Source: Dyadobacter sp. MSC1_007 (GTDB lineage: Bacteria; Bacteroidota; Bacteroidia; Cytophagales; Spirosomataceae). Taken from it: a stretch of DNA of 64,000 nucleotides. A program made the position numbers and the translations under genes. The notes beneath the pieces were generated by a model. The model was not told the origin of the DNA and searched no databases. It saw nothing but the letters and a program-made list of their open reading frames with translations. Where the stretch lies: positions 124,001-188,000 of the forward strand of contig NZ_JAMOZL010000003.1 in assembly GCF_023667495.1 (NCBI RefSeq). Reading direction: 5' to 3'. This document shows positions 27,741 to 36,762 of the stretch, piece by piece; the stretch's first letter is position 1; the number at the start of each line of letters is the position of its first letter.

Positions 27741-28314
27741 TTTTGATGGTACGATCAGTTCGAAGGACTCATTTCTGTATTTCCTGCGCTATACGCATAA
27801 TTTTCCTGGCATTGTTTTTAATGTAGTGCGTGTTGCTCCTTACCTGGTGGCTTTCAAGTTGGGTATGATGTCCAATGAGGCCGCCAAAATGAAGTTGTTC
27901 AATGCGTTTTACAAAGGTGTTTCCAAGGATCAGTTTGATTCGTGGGCACGTGGTTTTCTGTCAGAGATCAATTCTTTTATCAAGCCAAAAGCATTGGAAC
28001 AGTTGCGGCGGCATAAGGAGAAAGGCGACCGGGTGGTGATTGTATCCGCCGGCTTCGACCTGATCCTGAAATACTGGTGCGAGCAGGAAGGTGTAGAGCT
28101 GCTCGCAACCTGCGTGGATGTGCAGGATAATGTGATTACGGGCAGGTTTAAGGGGCCTAACTGTTACGGTATCGAGAAAGTCAACCGGATCAATGCGCAT
28201 TTAAAACTGGCCGACTATGAGCAAATATATGCCTATGGTGATTCGTCGGGAGACCTGGAAATGATGAAAATTTCAAATAACCCCACTCACCATAAAAGAA
28301 TTTTCAGTACATGA
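27715..28314 (+). CDS. HAD-IB family phosphatase
   Basis: 199 residues with all HAD motifs: DFDGT (Asp9 nucleophile and Asp11), VVIVSAG (motif II), the Lys in the GIEKVNRI region, and GDSSGD (motif IV). The helical cap between motifs I and II makes it subclass IB, like SerB and other small-metabolite phosphatases. It begins inside the end of the membrane-protein gene and precedes a methyltransferase gene by 38 bp. HAD-IB proteins are linked with UbiA prenyltransferases in other bacteria, and a UbiA gene lies convergent 670 bp on. A phosphoribosyl-lipid phosphatase role is possible but unproven. Confidence 0.9.
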   Translation: MKKGLALFDFDGTISSKDSFLYFLRYTHNFPGIVFNVVRVAPYLVAFKLGMMSNEAAKMKLFNAFYKGVSKDQFDSWARGFLSEINSFIKPKALEQLRRHKEKGDRVVIVSAGFDLILKYWCEQEGVELLATCVDVQDNVITGRFKGPNCYGIEKVNRINAHLKLADYEQIYAYGDSSGDLEMMKISNNPTHHKRIFST

Positions 28315-28352
28315 TTAGTTAGTTTGATTCAGCATGCGTTATAAACTCAACA

Positions 28353-28997
28353 ATGGTATCCTCGGTAGACTTAATCCAATTCCTTAAAAATAGTGAAGGC
28401 AGGAACCTAAAAGGTCTCAATCGCCTTAAAACCGTTTACAGGCCTTACATTTGTCCATTTGACCAGATCCTCGAACTGATACCGTTACAGTCGCGGGTGT
28501 TCGACTTAGGATGCGGCTCAGGGTCGCTTTTATCACTAATCAACCATTTCCGGAAGCCCGAAAAGCTTGGGGGCATTGAAATTAGTGAGGTGCTGGTGAA
28601 CAATGCGAAACAGCTGTTGGCCTCCGCCAACATCCCGGTTTCCATCTACAAATACGATGGCGTTAACCTCCCTGACGAAATTGCTGATTATAATGTGGTT
28701 ACGATGATCGATGTTTTCCACCACATCCCGAAAGATATTCAGCCCAACTTTTTTAAGCAGCTTTACGATAAAATGCCAGCTAACAGCGTGCTGGTTTTCA
28801 AAGATATCGATGCGGCTAGCCCTTTTGTGTACACCAATAAACTCCACGATATGCTGCTTGCCGGTGAGATCGGAAATGAATGGGGCGCGGGCAAGCTTTC
28901 GGCTAAGTTGAAAGAATCCGGGTTCGAATGTTCGGAGACAAAATACAAACACATGCTGGTGTATCCCCACTACACCATTCTGGCTAGGAAGCCATGA
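28353..28997 (+). CDS. Class I SAM-dependent methyltransferase
   Basis: 214 residues. The SAM-binding motif I is VFDLGCGSGSLLSLI (about 50-64), followed by LGGIEISEVLVNNAKQLL (acidic residue for the ribose) and VVTMIDVFHHIPK (motif IV). The N-terminal helix region (LNRLKTVYRPYICPF) resembles small-molecule methyltransferases of the Methyltransf_11/12/25 group. The substrate is unknown. It ends 14 bases inside the convergent UbiA gene. Confidence 0.88.
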   Translation: MVSSVDLIQFLKNSEGRNLKGLNRLKTVYRPYICPFDQILELIPLQSRVFDLGCGSGSLLSLINHFRKPEKLGGIEISEVLVNNAKQLLASANIPVSIYKYDGVNLPDEIADYNVVTMIDVFHHIPKDIQPNFFKQLYDKMPANSVLVFKDIDAASPFVYTNKLHDMLLAGEIGNEWGAGKLSAKLKESGFECSETKYKHMLVYPHYTILARKP

Positions 28998-29880
28998 AAC
29001 GGTAACCGTAAAAACAGAAGATAATATAGGCCAGGAACAGGACTATGGTAATCTGCAATGCCCTGTCTTTGTAAATAAGGGTAGTGGGATCGCCTTCGCC
29101 TTGAAATTTATCCAGTTCGGTGAGCTGGATGAAGCGGAAAATGCCGTAGACGACAAAAACCAGTGAATATTTCAATATGTCAGAACCGATGAGGTGAATG
29201 ATATCTTCGTCGATCGTATAGAACATATAACTGATCAGTGTGATTGTTGTGCAGGAATAAATGTAAGTATCCAGCAATTTTGGGGAATAGTCTGATAGTA
29301 CTTTTCGATGGCCGTGTGCGTTTTGGCTAAGTACTTTCAATTCACCTTTTCTTTTTATAAAGCCAAGCATCAATGCAAGGAAAAAGGTTACTACCAAAAT
29401 AAAGTCGGAAGGTTTTACCCCTATTGCCTCGCATCCTGCCAATATCCTCAATTCAAAACCAATGGCTATAAAAATGCAATCTACGATGCTGATGTTTTTG
29501 AAATAAACGGAATATAAGACATTGAGTACACAATAGCTTATCAGAATAACCGCAAGCATACTATTGCTGATAAAATACAGCAACAGACCAGAAATGGTAA
29601 TGCATAGCATCGCACTGATGACAGCCACTCTCATGCTCAGTTTGCCCGAAGCAAGGGGCCTGTTCCGTTTCACAGGGTGGTTCCTGTCGGATTCTACATC
29701 TTTGATATCATTCAGGACATATATGCTTGACGCCGCAAGGGAAAAGGCAAAAAAAGCAAGGACTGAGTAAAAAAAAGCGCTTTCTACAAACAGCTTCCCT
29801 GAAAATAATAATGGCGCCAGTATTAGAAGATTTTTAATCCATTGATGGATTCGAATTTGTTTTAATATCAGACGAACCAT
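28984..29880 (-). CDS. UbiA family prenyltransferase, decaprenyl-phosphate phosphoribosyltransferase-like
   Basis: 298 residues with eight to nine membrane helices. The two Asp-rich prenyl-binding motifs are NDIKDVESDRNHPVKRNRP (about 58-76) and the region around ILAGCEAIGVKPSD/FIKRKGEL. The HPxKRxRP tail of the first motif and the GHRKVLSDYSPKLLD stretch are typical of the Rv3806c-like subgroup, which moves phosphoribose from PRPP to polyprenyl phosphate, rather than of quinone or heme O enzymes. It faces the membrane-HAD-methyltransferase cassette tail to tail. The substrate assignment is by motif resemblance only. Confidence 0.85.
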   Translation of the reverse strand: MVRLILKQIRIHQWIKNLLILAPLLFSGKLFVESAFFYSVLAFFAFSLAASSIYVLNDIKDVESDRNHPVKRNRPLASGKLSMRVAVISAMLCITISGLLLYFISNSMLAVILISYCVLNVLYSVYFKNISIVDCIFIAIGFELRILAGCEAIGVKPSDFILVVTFFLALMLGFIKRKGELKVLSQNAHGHRKVLSDYSPKLLDTYIYSCTTITLISYMFYTIDEDIIHLIGSDILKYSLVFVVYGIFRFIQLTELDKFQGEGDPTTLIYKDRALQITIVLFLAYIIFCFYGYRFMAS

Positions 29881-29985
29881 GGGAAGAGGAACTCAAATTC
29901 AAGTTTAGCTGCCGCCAAAGATATATAGAAAAGTTGTTTCGGATAATCCTCAGCTAATTTTCGGTTGAAATTTGATATTTAAATG

Positions 29986-30022
29986 AAATGCCCCGATCCG
30001 GCATTACCGAAACGGGGCATTT
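29986..30022 (-). terminator. Hairpin after the Gfo/Idh/MocA gene
   Basis: AAATGCCCCG and CGGGGCATTT form a perfect 10-bp stem with a 17-base loop, 20 bp past the stop of the oxidoreductase gene. The reverse-strand flank is T-rich (TTTCATTT), so it probably terminates that transcript. Confidence 0.7.
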
Positions 30023-30042
30023 GAAAATAGAATAGGAAGCGC

Positions 30043-31134
30043 TTATGCCAGGTCGACGGTGCGTCCTGTTTTGACAGATTCGTCACATGCAAATGCGATC
30101 TGAAGGCTCATCACCGCATCCTGCAAATGATCGGTCAGGTCGACATTTTCGGTGATCGCTTTCAGGAAGTAGCGCTGTTCCCGGTTGCAAAGCTCCTGGT
30201 GGTCCGGCTCGTCCTGAAGATCGATCCAGGTATCTTCTTTTACAAATTCATCAGAGCTATTCAAGTCGGCGTGGTGCACACGGATCGACTCAGTTTTGGT
30301 ATGCGCTTCTACGGACGACGATTTGCCGGTCCCGCCTGCGTCTTTTGCCACAATGGAAGCCGAACCTTTCGGTCCGATCACGTCTTTCACAAAGAACGCC
30401 GTTTCGCTGATCATCGGTCCCCAGCCAGCTTCGTACCAACCTACCGAACCATCTTCGAACCATATCTGTAACTGACCGTAGTTGTAATTTCCTGCGGGAA
30501 TATCTTCCGTCAGGCGCGCGCCGATCGCATTTACACGAAGCGGTTTCGAACGCGTCATTTGGCACATTACATCAATATAATGCACGCCGCAATCCACGAT
30601 TGGGCTCAGGCTTTTCATCAGGTTGCGGTGAACACCCCACATGTAGCCGTGGCTTTGCTGGTTGAGGTTCATTCGCATGACGAGCGGCTTGCCCAGGCCC
30701 TGCGCTTCGGTAACGAATCGTTCCCATGACGGATGCACGCGCAAAATGTAGCCTACCACGACTTTTTTATTTGCTTTTTTAGCAGCCTCCACTACGCGTT
30801 TTGCACCTTCCACGGTGTCGGCAAGTGGTTTTTCAATGAATACGTGTGCGCCTGCTTCCAATGCATTGACAGCGAAATCCTCGTGGGTATCAGGATAAGT
30901 GGAGATGCAAACGGCATCGGGCCGGGTTTCTTTCAATGCAGCGTCGTAGTCGTTGAAAAGGGCGTAACCACCCCCTAGCTTTTCATTCAGTACTTCTTTG
31001 CTTTTTCCTGTGGAGACGATCCCGCAGATCTCGAAACCGTCGAGCAACTGGTATGCGAATGCATGGGAAGCACCCATATTACCACAACCGACTACCAGTA
31101 CGCGGATGGGGCTTTTGTTTTCAAAAGATGACAT
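30043..31134 (-). CDS. Gfo/Idh/MocA family NAD(P)-dependent oxidoreductase
   Basis: 363 residues with an N-terminal Rossmann fold (IRVLVVGCGNMGASHAFAY), the HVFIEKPLADTVEGAK motif carrying the EKP active-site Lys, and the C-terminal alpha/beta domain with LSPIVDCGVHYIDVM, which supplies the catalytic Asp/His. These enzymes oxidise or reduce sugars and cyclitols. The substrate cannot be told. The gene is monocistronic, divergent from the DUF3857 gene, and ends at a strong hairpin. A TAATTTTG box on the reverse strand at 31217-31210 is a possible -7 element. Confidence 0.92.
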   Translation of the reverse strand: MSSFENKSPIRVLVVGCGNMGASHAFAYQLLDGFEICGIVSTGKSKEVLNEKLGGGYALFNDYDAALKETRPDAVCISTYPDTHEDFAVNALEAGAHVFIEKPLADTVEGAKRVVEAAKKANKKVVVGYILRVHPSWERFVTEAQGLGKPLVMRMNLNQQSHGYMWGVHRNLMKSLSPIVDCGVHYIDVMCQMTRSKPLRVNAIGARLTEDIPAGNYNYGQLQIWFEDGSVGWYEAGWGPMISETAFFVKDVIGPKGSASIVAKDAGGTGKSSSVEAHTKTESIRVHHADLNSSDEFVKEDTWIDLQDEPDHQELCNREQRYFLKAITENVDLTDHLQDAVMSLQIAFACDESVKTGRTVDLA

Positions 31135-31384
31135 AATAAAAGGTAAATGTTAAGATTTTGGGTTAGCAGGAACGGACGGCCATGCAACATTGCAGCCCTA
31201 TTTGAGTGTCAAAATTAGGGATTTAAATCTGTTTTCGGAGACATCCTTTTGGAATGAAAAAAAATACCGGAACAGTGACAAATCGTTTTGAAATTAGAAT
31301 TAGTTGTGCAATAATGCATCAAATTTGTATCTCCTCATCTACTTGTTCATGACTAACTTTTTACATTGGTGCGGGCTGACCTGC

Positions 31385-33385
31385 ATGATGCGCAGCAATG
31401 CGATTGCCACCATTTTCCTTCTTTTTAGCTCAGTTTCCGCCTTTTCCCAGGAAGATTTTAAGCCCAAAATAGGCCAGATCGACCGCGCTTCTCTGGAAAT
31501 GACTTCTTATCCCGGAGACAGCACCGCCGACGCCGTCTACCTTTATGATTATGGCAATGTTACATTCAGCTATGATGACCAGAAAGGTCTCATGATGTCT
31601 ACCAAAATCTGGACCAGGATTAAAATCCTCAAAGAATCGGCTCTCGACAGGGCTTCGGTTGGGATACCCGTTTACGAGGGATCGAGCTATAAAGAGCAGG
31701 AATGGTTAGAGGACCTAAAAGGTTATACTTACAACCTTGAAAACGATCAGATCGTTACCACTGAACTGGTAAAAAAGACAGTTAAAAGGGAAAAGTCGTC
31801 GGCTACTCAAAGCACGATGAAGTTCAATCTGACTAATGTAAAAAAGGGTTCGATAATCGAGTATTCTTACACATTGGTTTCGCCGATGACTGTACGGATC
31901 AAACCGACACCTTGGAACTTCCAGGGTTCTATTCCATCCAAATGGAGCGAATACCGTATTACCATACCATTTTTCCTGGACTACAAGATGACGATGGGAG
32001 GGTATTTGCCGCTTTACATTAATAAACAGGAGCCGGTAAATGTGGACGTGGGGCATTCCCGTTACAATGGCAACGGGATTTCCTACCGATTTGTCGTAAA
32101 AGACGCGCCGGCGTTTGTTAACGAGCCCTATATCACCACAGAAGCGGATTATCTATCTAAGATCAACTTCGAACTGGCAAGCATAATTGTCCCTGGTGAG
32201 ATGACTAAAAATTTCTCCCAAAGCTGGGAGAACGTTGAACGGACGCTGGACGAAGCCAGCTGGTTTGGTGGAGAGCTAAGGAGAAGTGGATTTTTGAAAG
32301 ATGTTAAGGACGAAATTGCTGGCAAGACGGCGGATCCCCAGGAGCGGATGAGCCTTGCTTACGCGCACATTCGCGACCGCATGAAGTGGGACGGCTATGC
32401 GGGTTTGTTTGCAGGGGACGGTATTAAAAAAGCATATGACAACAAAAAGGGCAATGCGTGCGATATTAACCTGATGCTCACCGTACTGCTACGCGAGCTC
32501 GACCTGGAATGCAACCCATTTATTCTCAGCACGCGTGCACATGGCTACCTGCACCAGCATATCCCGATGATCGAGAACTTCAATTACATAGTGAGCCATG
32601 TTAAGATCGGCGAGAAGGAATATTTTTTGGACGCGACACAATCATATGCGAAACCCGGATTATTACCTGAGCATGCGCTGAACGGCTTCGGAAGGCTTAT
32701 TCCTAAAAAAGGGCAGGGCCGGTTCCTGGAAATTATTCCTGGCGATTCACAGAGCAAGCTGGAAATGATCAATGCAAGCATCGTCCCTGACGACGGGGCG
32801 ATCAAGGGAAATTACAGCATATCCTATGGAGGCTACGAAGCATTAAAATGGCGCGAGAAGTACGGAACAGAAGCCGATAATGTTTTTCATGAAGCATTAA
32901 AGAAACAAGTTCCTGAATGGCAGATCCAGAATGTATCAATCAAAAATAAAACGGAGGACCTGAAAGGCACGGTGAATGTTGCCTGCGATTTTGAGATTGA
33001 AGATGAAAATGCGAGCCCCGGGGTATTCTATTTTAATCCTGTGCTGGCCGGGAAGTGGACGACCAACCCCTTGAAATCAAAAGACAGGATATATCCAATC
33101 GATCTGGGAACCGCGATTTCGGCTGCATATATCGCCAATTTCACTTTGCCGGAAGGTTATGTACTCGAAGAAATGCCAAAAACGGAGATCGTTATGCTGC
33201 CGGAGAAAGGTGGGAAATTTGCCTATCAAGTTAGGCAGACCAATAATGTGATCCAGGTAAATAGTTCAATCCAGGTAACCCGGACGCGCTTCATGCCCGA
33301 GGAATATGCTCACTTGAAAGAGTTCTTTGAACGGGTCGTTCAGAAGCACGCGCAACCGCTGGTGATTAAGAAAAAAGTAAATTGA
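31385..33385 (+). CDS. DUF3857/transglutaminase-like exported protein
   Basis: From the ATG at 31385, 666 residues with a signal peptide (MMRSNAIATIFLLFSSVSAFSQ). A DUF3857 beta-sandwich (about 40-230) precedes a transglutaminase-like core, where NACDINLMLTVLLREL carries the Cys and FNYIVSHVKIGEKEYFLDAT carries the His and Asp; a C-terminal DUF3858-type domain follows. The Cys context (GNACDIN) is looser than the canonical GxCKD. Upstream ATG (31349) and TTG (31304) starts are possible but give poorer signal peptides. It lies 10 bp from a paralogue. Periplasmic protein cross-linking or proteolysis is presumed for the family. Confidence 0.85.
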   Translation: MMRSNAIATIFLLFSSVSAFSQEDFKPKIGQIDRASLEMTSYPGDSTADAVYLYDYGNVTFSYDDQKGLMMSTKIWTRIKILKESALDRASVGIPVYEGSSYKEQEWLEDLKGYTYNLENDQIVTTELVKKTVKREKSSATQSTMKFNLTNVKKGSIIEYSYTLVSPMTVRIKPTPWNFQGSIPSKWSEYRITIPFFLDYKMTMGGYLPLYINKQEPVNVDVGHSRYNGNGISYRFVVKDAPAFVNEPYITTEADYLSKINFELASIIVPGEMTKNFSQSWENVERTLDEASWFGGELRRSGFLKDVKDEIAGKTADPQERMSLAYAHIRDRMKWDGYAGLFAGDGIKKAYDNKKGNACDINLMLTVLLRELDLECNPFILSTRAHGYLHQHIPMIENFNYIVSHVKIGEKEYFLDATQSYAKPGLLPEHALNGFGRLIPKKGQGRFLEIIPGDSQSKLEMINASIVPDDGAIKGNYSISYGGYEALKWREKYGTEADNVFHEALKKQVPEWQIQNVSIKNKTEDLKGTVNVACDFEIEDENASPGVFYFNPVLAGKWTTNPLKSKDRIYPIDLGTAISAAYIANFTLPEGYVLEEMPKTEIVMLPEKGGKFAYQVRQTNNVIQVNSSIQVTRTRFMPEEYAHLKEFFERVVQKHAQPLVIKKKVN

Positions 33386-33395
33386 TACCCCCCTC

Positions 33396-35336
33396 ATGCG
33401 AACAGGAATTATTATTCAAACTGTAATAGGCATTGGATTGACATTGCCTTTAACTGCCTTCGGGCAAACGGATTTCAGCATAACCAAGATCAGTCCTGCG
33501 CTTATGAAGGATGCGGACGCGGTTGTCAGGCTGGATGAAACCTTGTGGGAGATCAAATCCCAGAGTGAAGCCATTGCAATAAGCAGGTTGGTGGTAACAG
33601 TATTCAACGAGAAAGGTGAGGACGAGCATGGCCGGTTGACTGTCGGTTATGACAAGTTCACAAAGATCGTCGACATTAGCGGCGCTGTTTACGATGCGAG
33701 CGGAAAGCAGATCAAAAAGCTTAAAAATTCGGAGATTGAAGATTACGGTTATGGTGGGGCAGCGGGGGACGATATTACTGATGCAAGGGTGAAGTTGGCC
33801 AGCTTCGGGAAGAAAAGTTATGCATATCCCTACACGATAGAATATGTGCATGAGACCCGGAACCGGAATATGATGTTTTATCCAAAATGGACCCCATCAG
33901 CCAGCATTGGATCGGCTGTTGAACGCTCTGTTTATAAAATCAAAGCACCGGCGGGTTTTAAATTTCGGTACAAAGAATACAATGGAGCGCCGGCTGTGAC
34001 GAAGTCAAAAGATGCTGACGGGGCGGATTTGTATGTATGGACTGTGGAAAATCAGGCAGCGAGGACAAAAAATGACACTTATCCGCTTCCGGCAATTGAA
34101 AGGGCACCTATGGTCATGGTTGCACCTGCGGACTTCGAAGTACAGGATTACAAAGGGAATTTCAACACGTGGGGCGATTTTGGAAAGTTTTATCATACCC
34201 TCAATGCAGGCCGCGACGCATTGCCGCCAACGACCGTATCAGAAATTCAGACCGTCATCAAGCCAGCCAAAACCGACCGCGAGAAAGCGGAACTAATCTA
34301 TAAATGGATGCAGGCCAGGTCGAGGTACGTAAGCATTCAGCTTGGCATTGGAGGCTGGCAGACGATCGATGCTATGACCGTCGCCAGAACGGGTTACGGT
34401 GATTGCAAAGCATTGACCAACTTCACCCTTGCCGCGTTGAAATCGGCAGGCATCAATTGTTATGCGGCATTGATAAGGGCAGGTGAGGAGGAAAAAATGA
34501 AGGCAGACTTTCCAAGCAACCAGTTTAACCATGTAATTGCATGTGCGCTGGTTGATAAGGATACTCTCTGGCTTGAATGCACCAGCCAGACCACGAAACC
34601 CAACTTTATGGGAACTTTCACAGGAAGCAGGTCCGCGTTGCTGGTTACCCCGGAAGGCGGGAAGCTTGTGCAAACACCGGATTACAGGGCAAACCAGAAT
34701 ATCCGGGATAGCCGCGCCAATGTGACGCTGGCAGAGAGTGGCGACGGCGCTGTCGAAGTGAAAGTTTTGTACACCGGCCTGCAACATGAAACGCGGGCTA
34801 TGGTGATGCATCAAGGCACGAAGGAAGAACAAAAGAAATGGCTGCTAAACCATATTAATCTACCGAGCCTCGATTTGCAGCGTTTTGAACTGACCGAAGG
34901 GCAAGACAAAGAGCCTTCCGTAACTGAAAAACTCAGCCTGAATGTCCGCAACTGCGCTACCAAAACAGGCACCCGTTTATTTGTAAAACCCACCCTGCTG
35001 AGCCGCCCGTTTGACCTGCCAGCCGTCACCGAACGTACAACAGATTTCTATCTGCCACATTCAGACTTCAACTTTACCGATCTTGATACTGTTTCTTATC
35101 AGGTTCCGGCAAGCTATAAGCTTGAAACCACATTGCCTGCATTCCAGATCGCTTCCGCATTCGGTAGCTATGAACTGAAAACGACCTATGAGAATAACAA
35201 GCTGATCTGTTCCAGGAAAGTGGTAATGAATGGCGGACGTTACGAATCAAAGGATTTTGCAGCCTGGATTGATTTTGTCAAGAAAGTCAGGAAGGCCGAC
35301 AGGGTGCAAGTGGTGTTCGTAGAAAACAAGCTCTGA
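33396..35336 (+). CDS. DUF3857 plus transglutaminase-domain exported protein
   Basis: 646 residues: signal peptide (1-23, ending AFGQ), DUF3857 domain (about 50-220) and a transglutaminase core with RYVSIQLGIGGWQ, then TGYGDCKALTNF (catalytic Cys), NQFNHVIACALV (His) and LWLECTSQ (acidic residue). The motifs are canonical, in contrast to the upstream paralogue. A beta-rich C-terminus follows. It starts 10 bp after the previous gene, so the pair forms an operon. Substrates of this Bacteroidota family are unknown. Confidence 0.88.
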   Translation: MRTGIIIQTVIGIGLTLPLTAFGQTDFSITKISPALMKDADAVVRLDETLWEIKSQSEAIAISRLVVTVFNEKGEDEHGRLTVGYDKFTKIVDISGAVYDASGKQIKKLKNSEIEDYGYGGAAGDDITDARVKLASFGKKSYAYPYTIEYVHETRNRNMMFYPKWTPSASIGSAVERSVYKIKAPAGFKFRYKEYNGAPAVTKSKDADGADLYVWTVENQAARTKNDTYPLPAIERAPMVMVAPADFEVQDYKGNFNTWGDFGKFYHTLNAGRDALPPTTVSEIQTVIKPAKTDREKAELIYKWMQARSRYVSIQLGIGGWQTIDAMTVARTGYGDCKALTNFTLAALKSAGINCYAALIRAGEEEKMKADFPSNQFNHVIACALVDKDTLWLECTSQTTKPNFMGTFTGSRSALLVTPEGGKLVQTPDYRANQNIRDSRANVTLAESGDGAVEVKVLYTGLQHETRAMVMHQGTKEEQKKWLLNHINLPSLDLQRFELTEGQDKEPSVTEKLSLNVRNCATKTGTRLFVKPTLLSRPFDLPAVTERTTDFYLPHSDFNFTDLDTVSYQVPASYKLETTLPAFQIASAFGSYELKTTYENNKLICSRKVVMNGGRYESKDFAAWIDFVKKVRKADRVQVVFVENKL

Positions 35337-35364
35337 CCGGATTTCGGACTATGTTAAAATATGT

Positions 35365-35417
35365 AAGGAATTGATTAAAACGTGTGAATATCGGCATAGA
35401 TCAATCCCTTACCTTTG
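35365..35417 (+). promoter_or_regulatory. Promoter with overlapping inverted repeat ahead of the hydroxyproline cluster
   Basis: TACCTTTG at 35410-35417 is a perfect -7 box; TGTG at 35383-35386 lies 23 bases upstream as a weak -33 box. An inverted repeat of 11 bases with one mismatch (AAGGAATTGAT at 35365-35375, ATCAATCCCTT at 35400-35410) brackets the -33 box and touches the -7 box. It could be an operator; no regulator gene is nearby. Confidence 0.55.
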
Positions 35418-35443
35418 AATTAAAATTTTAACATAAGCAGCAT

Positions 35444-36382
35444 ATGAACAAAGAAGCATGGCAAGGCATTTTCCCCGCACTGGTGACGCCCTTCAAATCG
35501 GATGATACTATTGATTTTGAACTGTTCGGCAAAAACCTGGAAGCTCAGGTAGAAGCGGGTATAACAGGGGCTATTGTAGCCGGCTCACTCGGGGAGGCAA
35601 GTACCTTGACCAGGGCTGAGAAAGCAGAGCTGGTAAAATATGCTAAGAAATCGCTGCCCGCCGGGATGCCGGTCGTGCTTTGCATCGCCGAGCAGTCCAC
35701 TGCCGAAGCGGTTAGCATTGCCAGGGAAGCTGAAAGCATCGGTGCCGACGGACTGATGGTGTTACCTCCGATGCGCTACAAGGCGGATGATGAGGAAACC
35801 GTTATTTATTTTAAGACCATCGCGGAAAATACTGCGCTGCCGCTGATGATCTATAACAACCCGGTCGACTACAAGATCGAGGTGACGCTGGAAATGTTCG
35901 AGGAGCTGGCCAAGGTGCCGAATATCCACGCCATTAAGGAATCCACTCGCGACGTAAGCAATGTAACACGCATTTTCAACCGTTTCGGCGACCGTTTCAA
36001 GGTGTTTTGCGGTGTAGATACGTTGATCATGGAAGAGGTTATGCTTGGAGCGGATGGTGTGGTAGGAGGTTTGGTTGATGCGTTCCCAAAAGAAACCGTT
36101 GCCATTTTTAATCTGGTTAAAGCGGGATATTACAAAGAAGCTCTCGCCATTTACCGCTGGTACCTGCCATTGCTTGAATTGGATATTCATCCAAAACTGG
36201 TTCAGAATATTAAACTCGCCGCCGCAAAAATGGGCATCGGCTCAGAATATGTGCGCGCACCAAGATTGCTCCTCAAAGGCGCCGAGCGTGAAAGGGTGAT
36301 CGCCATTATCGACCAGGCAATCGCTACCCAGCCTGAATTACCTGATTATTTGAATTTAGCGGCTGATACGTCTGTGGCGTAA
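35444..36382 (+). CDS. DapA-family lyase, probable 1-pyrroline-4-hydroxy-2-carboxylate deaminase
   Basis: 312 residues, a TIM barrel of the DHDPS/NAL family. The Schiff-base Lys is Lys165 in AIKEST, with the partner Tyr in IYNNP. The GSLGEASTLT loop replaces the GTTGE of true DapA. The neighbours are an epimerase, a ketoglutarate-semialdehyde dehydrogenase and an FAD oxidoreductase. These support the step of hydroxyproline breakdown that converts 1-pyrroline-4-hydroxy-2-carboxylate into 2-oxoglutarate semialdehyde and ammonia. Lysine-synthesis DapA is less likely because of that context and the altered loop. Confidence 0.85.
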   Translation: MNKEAWQGIFPALVTPFKSDDTIDFELFGKNLEAQVEAGITGAIVAGSLGEASTLTRAEKAELVKYAKKSLPAGMPVVLCIAEQSTAEAVSIAREAESIGADGLMVLPPMRYKADDEETVIYFKTIAENTALPLMIYNNPVDYKIEVTLEMFEELAKVPNIHAIKESTRDVSNVTRIFNRFGDRFKVFCGVDTLIMEEVMLGADGVVGGLVDAFPKETVAIFNLVKAGYYKEALAIYRWYLPLLELDIHPKLVQNIKLAAAKMGIGSEYVRAPRLLLKGAERERVIAIIDQAIATQPELPDYLNLAADTSVA

Positions 36383-36762
36383 AGTTACTGTCAGTCTGAG
36401 CGCTAATAGCAAGGCAAAAAGCAATATGTAATGACGTCCATGCGTGTCACCCTGAGCGTAGTCGAAGGGCATCCCGCACGATACCCTTCGAGTGCGCTCA
36501 GGGTGACAAGACAATTCGCCGATTTAAGTATATTAAAAACGTCATTGGCGGCGCTCTGCATCCTATGCATTTCACAATGCGCAGACCGCCGAAATACTTG
36601 TAGGGTAAGCGCGCAACGCACCGATAACAAGGTTAGCGCACCGCAACAATATTGTCCCAATGGTCTCAATCCCTTCAAAACCCGTAATATTGACAAAGTA
36701 GCGGAGGGAAATTATCGAATTCCCGTTATAGGTTTATTCCTTTTTGTCAAAAACCATTGAAT
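36383..36762. repeat. 380-bp gap with a long hairpin repeat
   Basis: Positions 36446-36507 form a long hairpin, GTCACCCTGAGCG ... CGCTCAGGGTGAC, with inner GTCGAAGGG / CCCTTCGAG arms; it is the fullest copy of the dispersed repeat family. A second imperfect inverted pair (GGCGGCGCTCTGCAT / ATGCGCAGACCGCC) lies at about 36547-36592. No gene is supported. The frames that cross this gap on both strands read through the repeat and show its typical TLSVVEGH translation. Confidence 0.75.

Noticed and set aside
29986..30022. Hairpin considered as a riboswitch
   Set aside because: It lies after the stop of the oxidoreductase gene and is a simple stem, so terminator is the plainer reading.
35444..36382. 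Annotation as lysine-pathway dapA
   Set aside because: The active-site loop is GSLGEA rather than GTTGE, and the neighbours belong to hydroxyproline catabolism.
36403..36760. Overlapping frames of about 100 codons on both strands
   Set aside because: They read through the hairpin repeat (TLSVVEGH-type translation), a common source of false genes in genomes with this repeat family.
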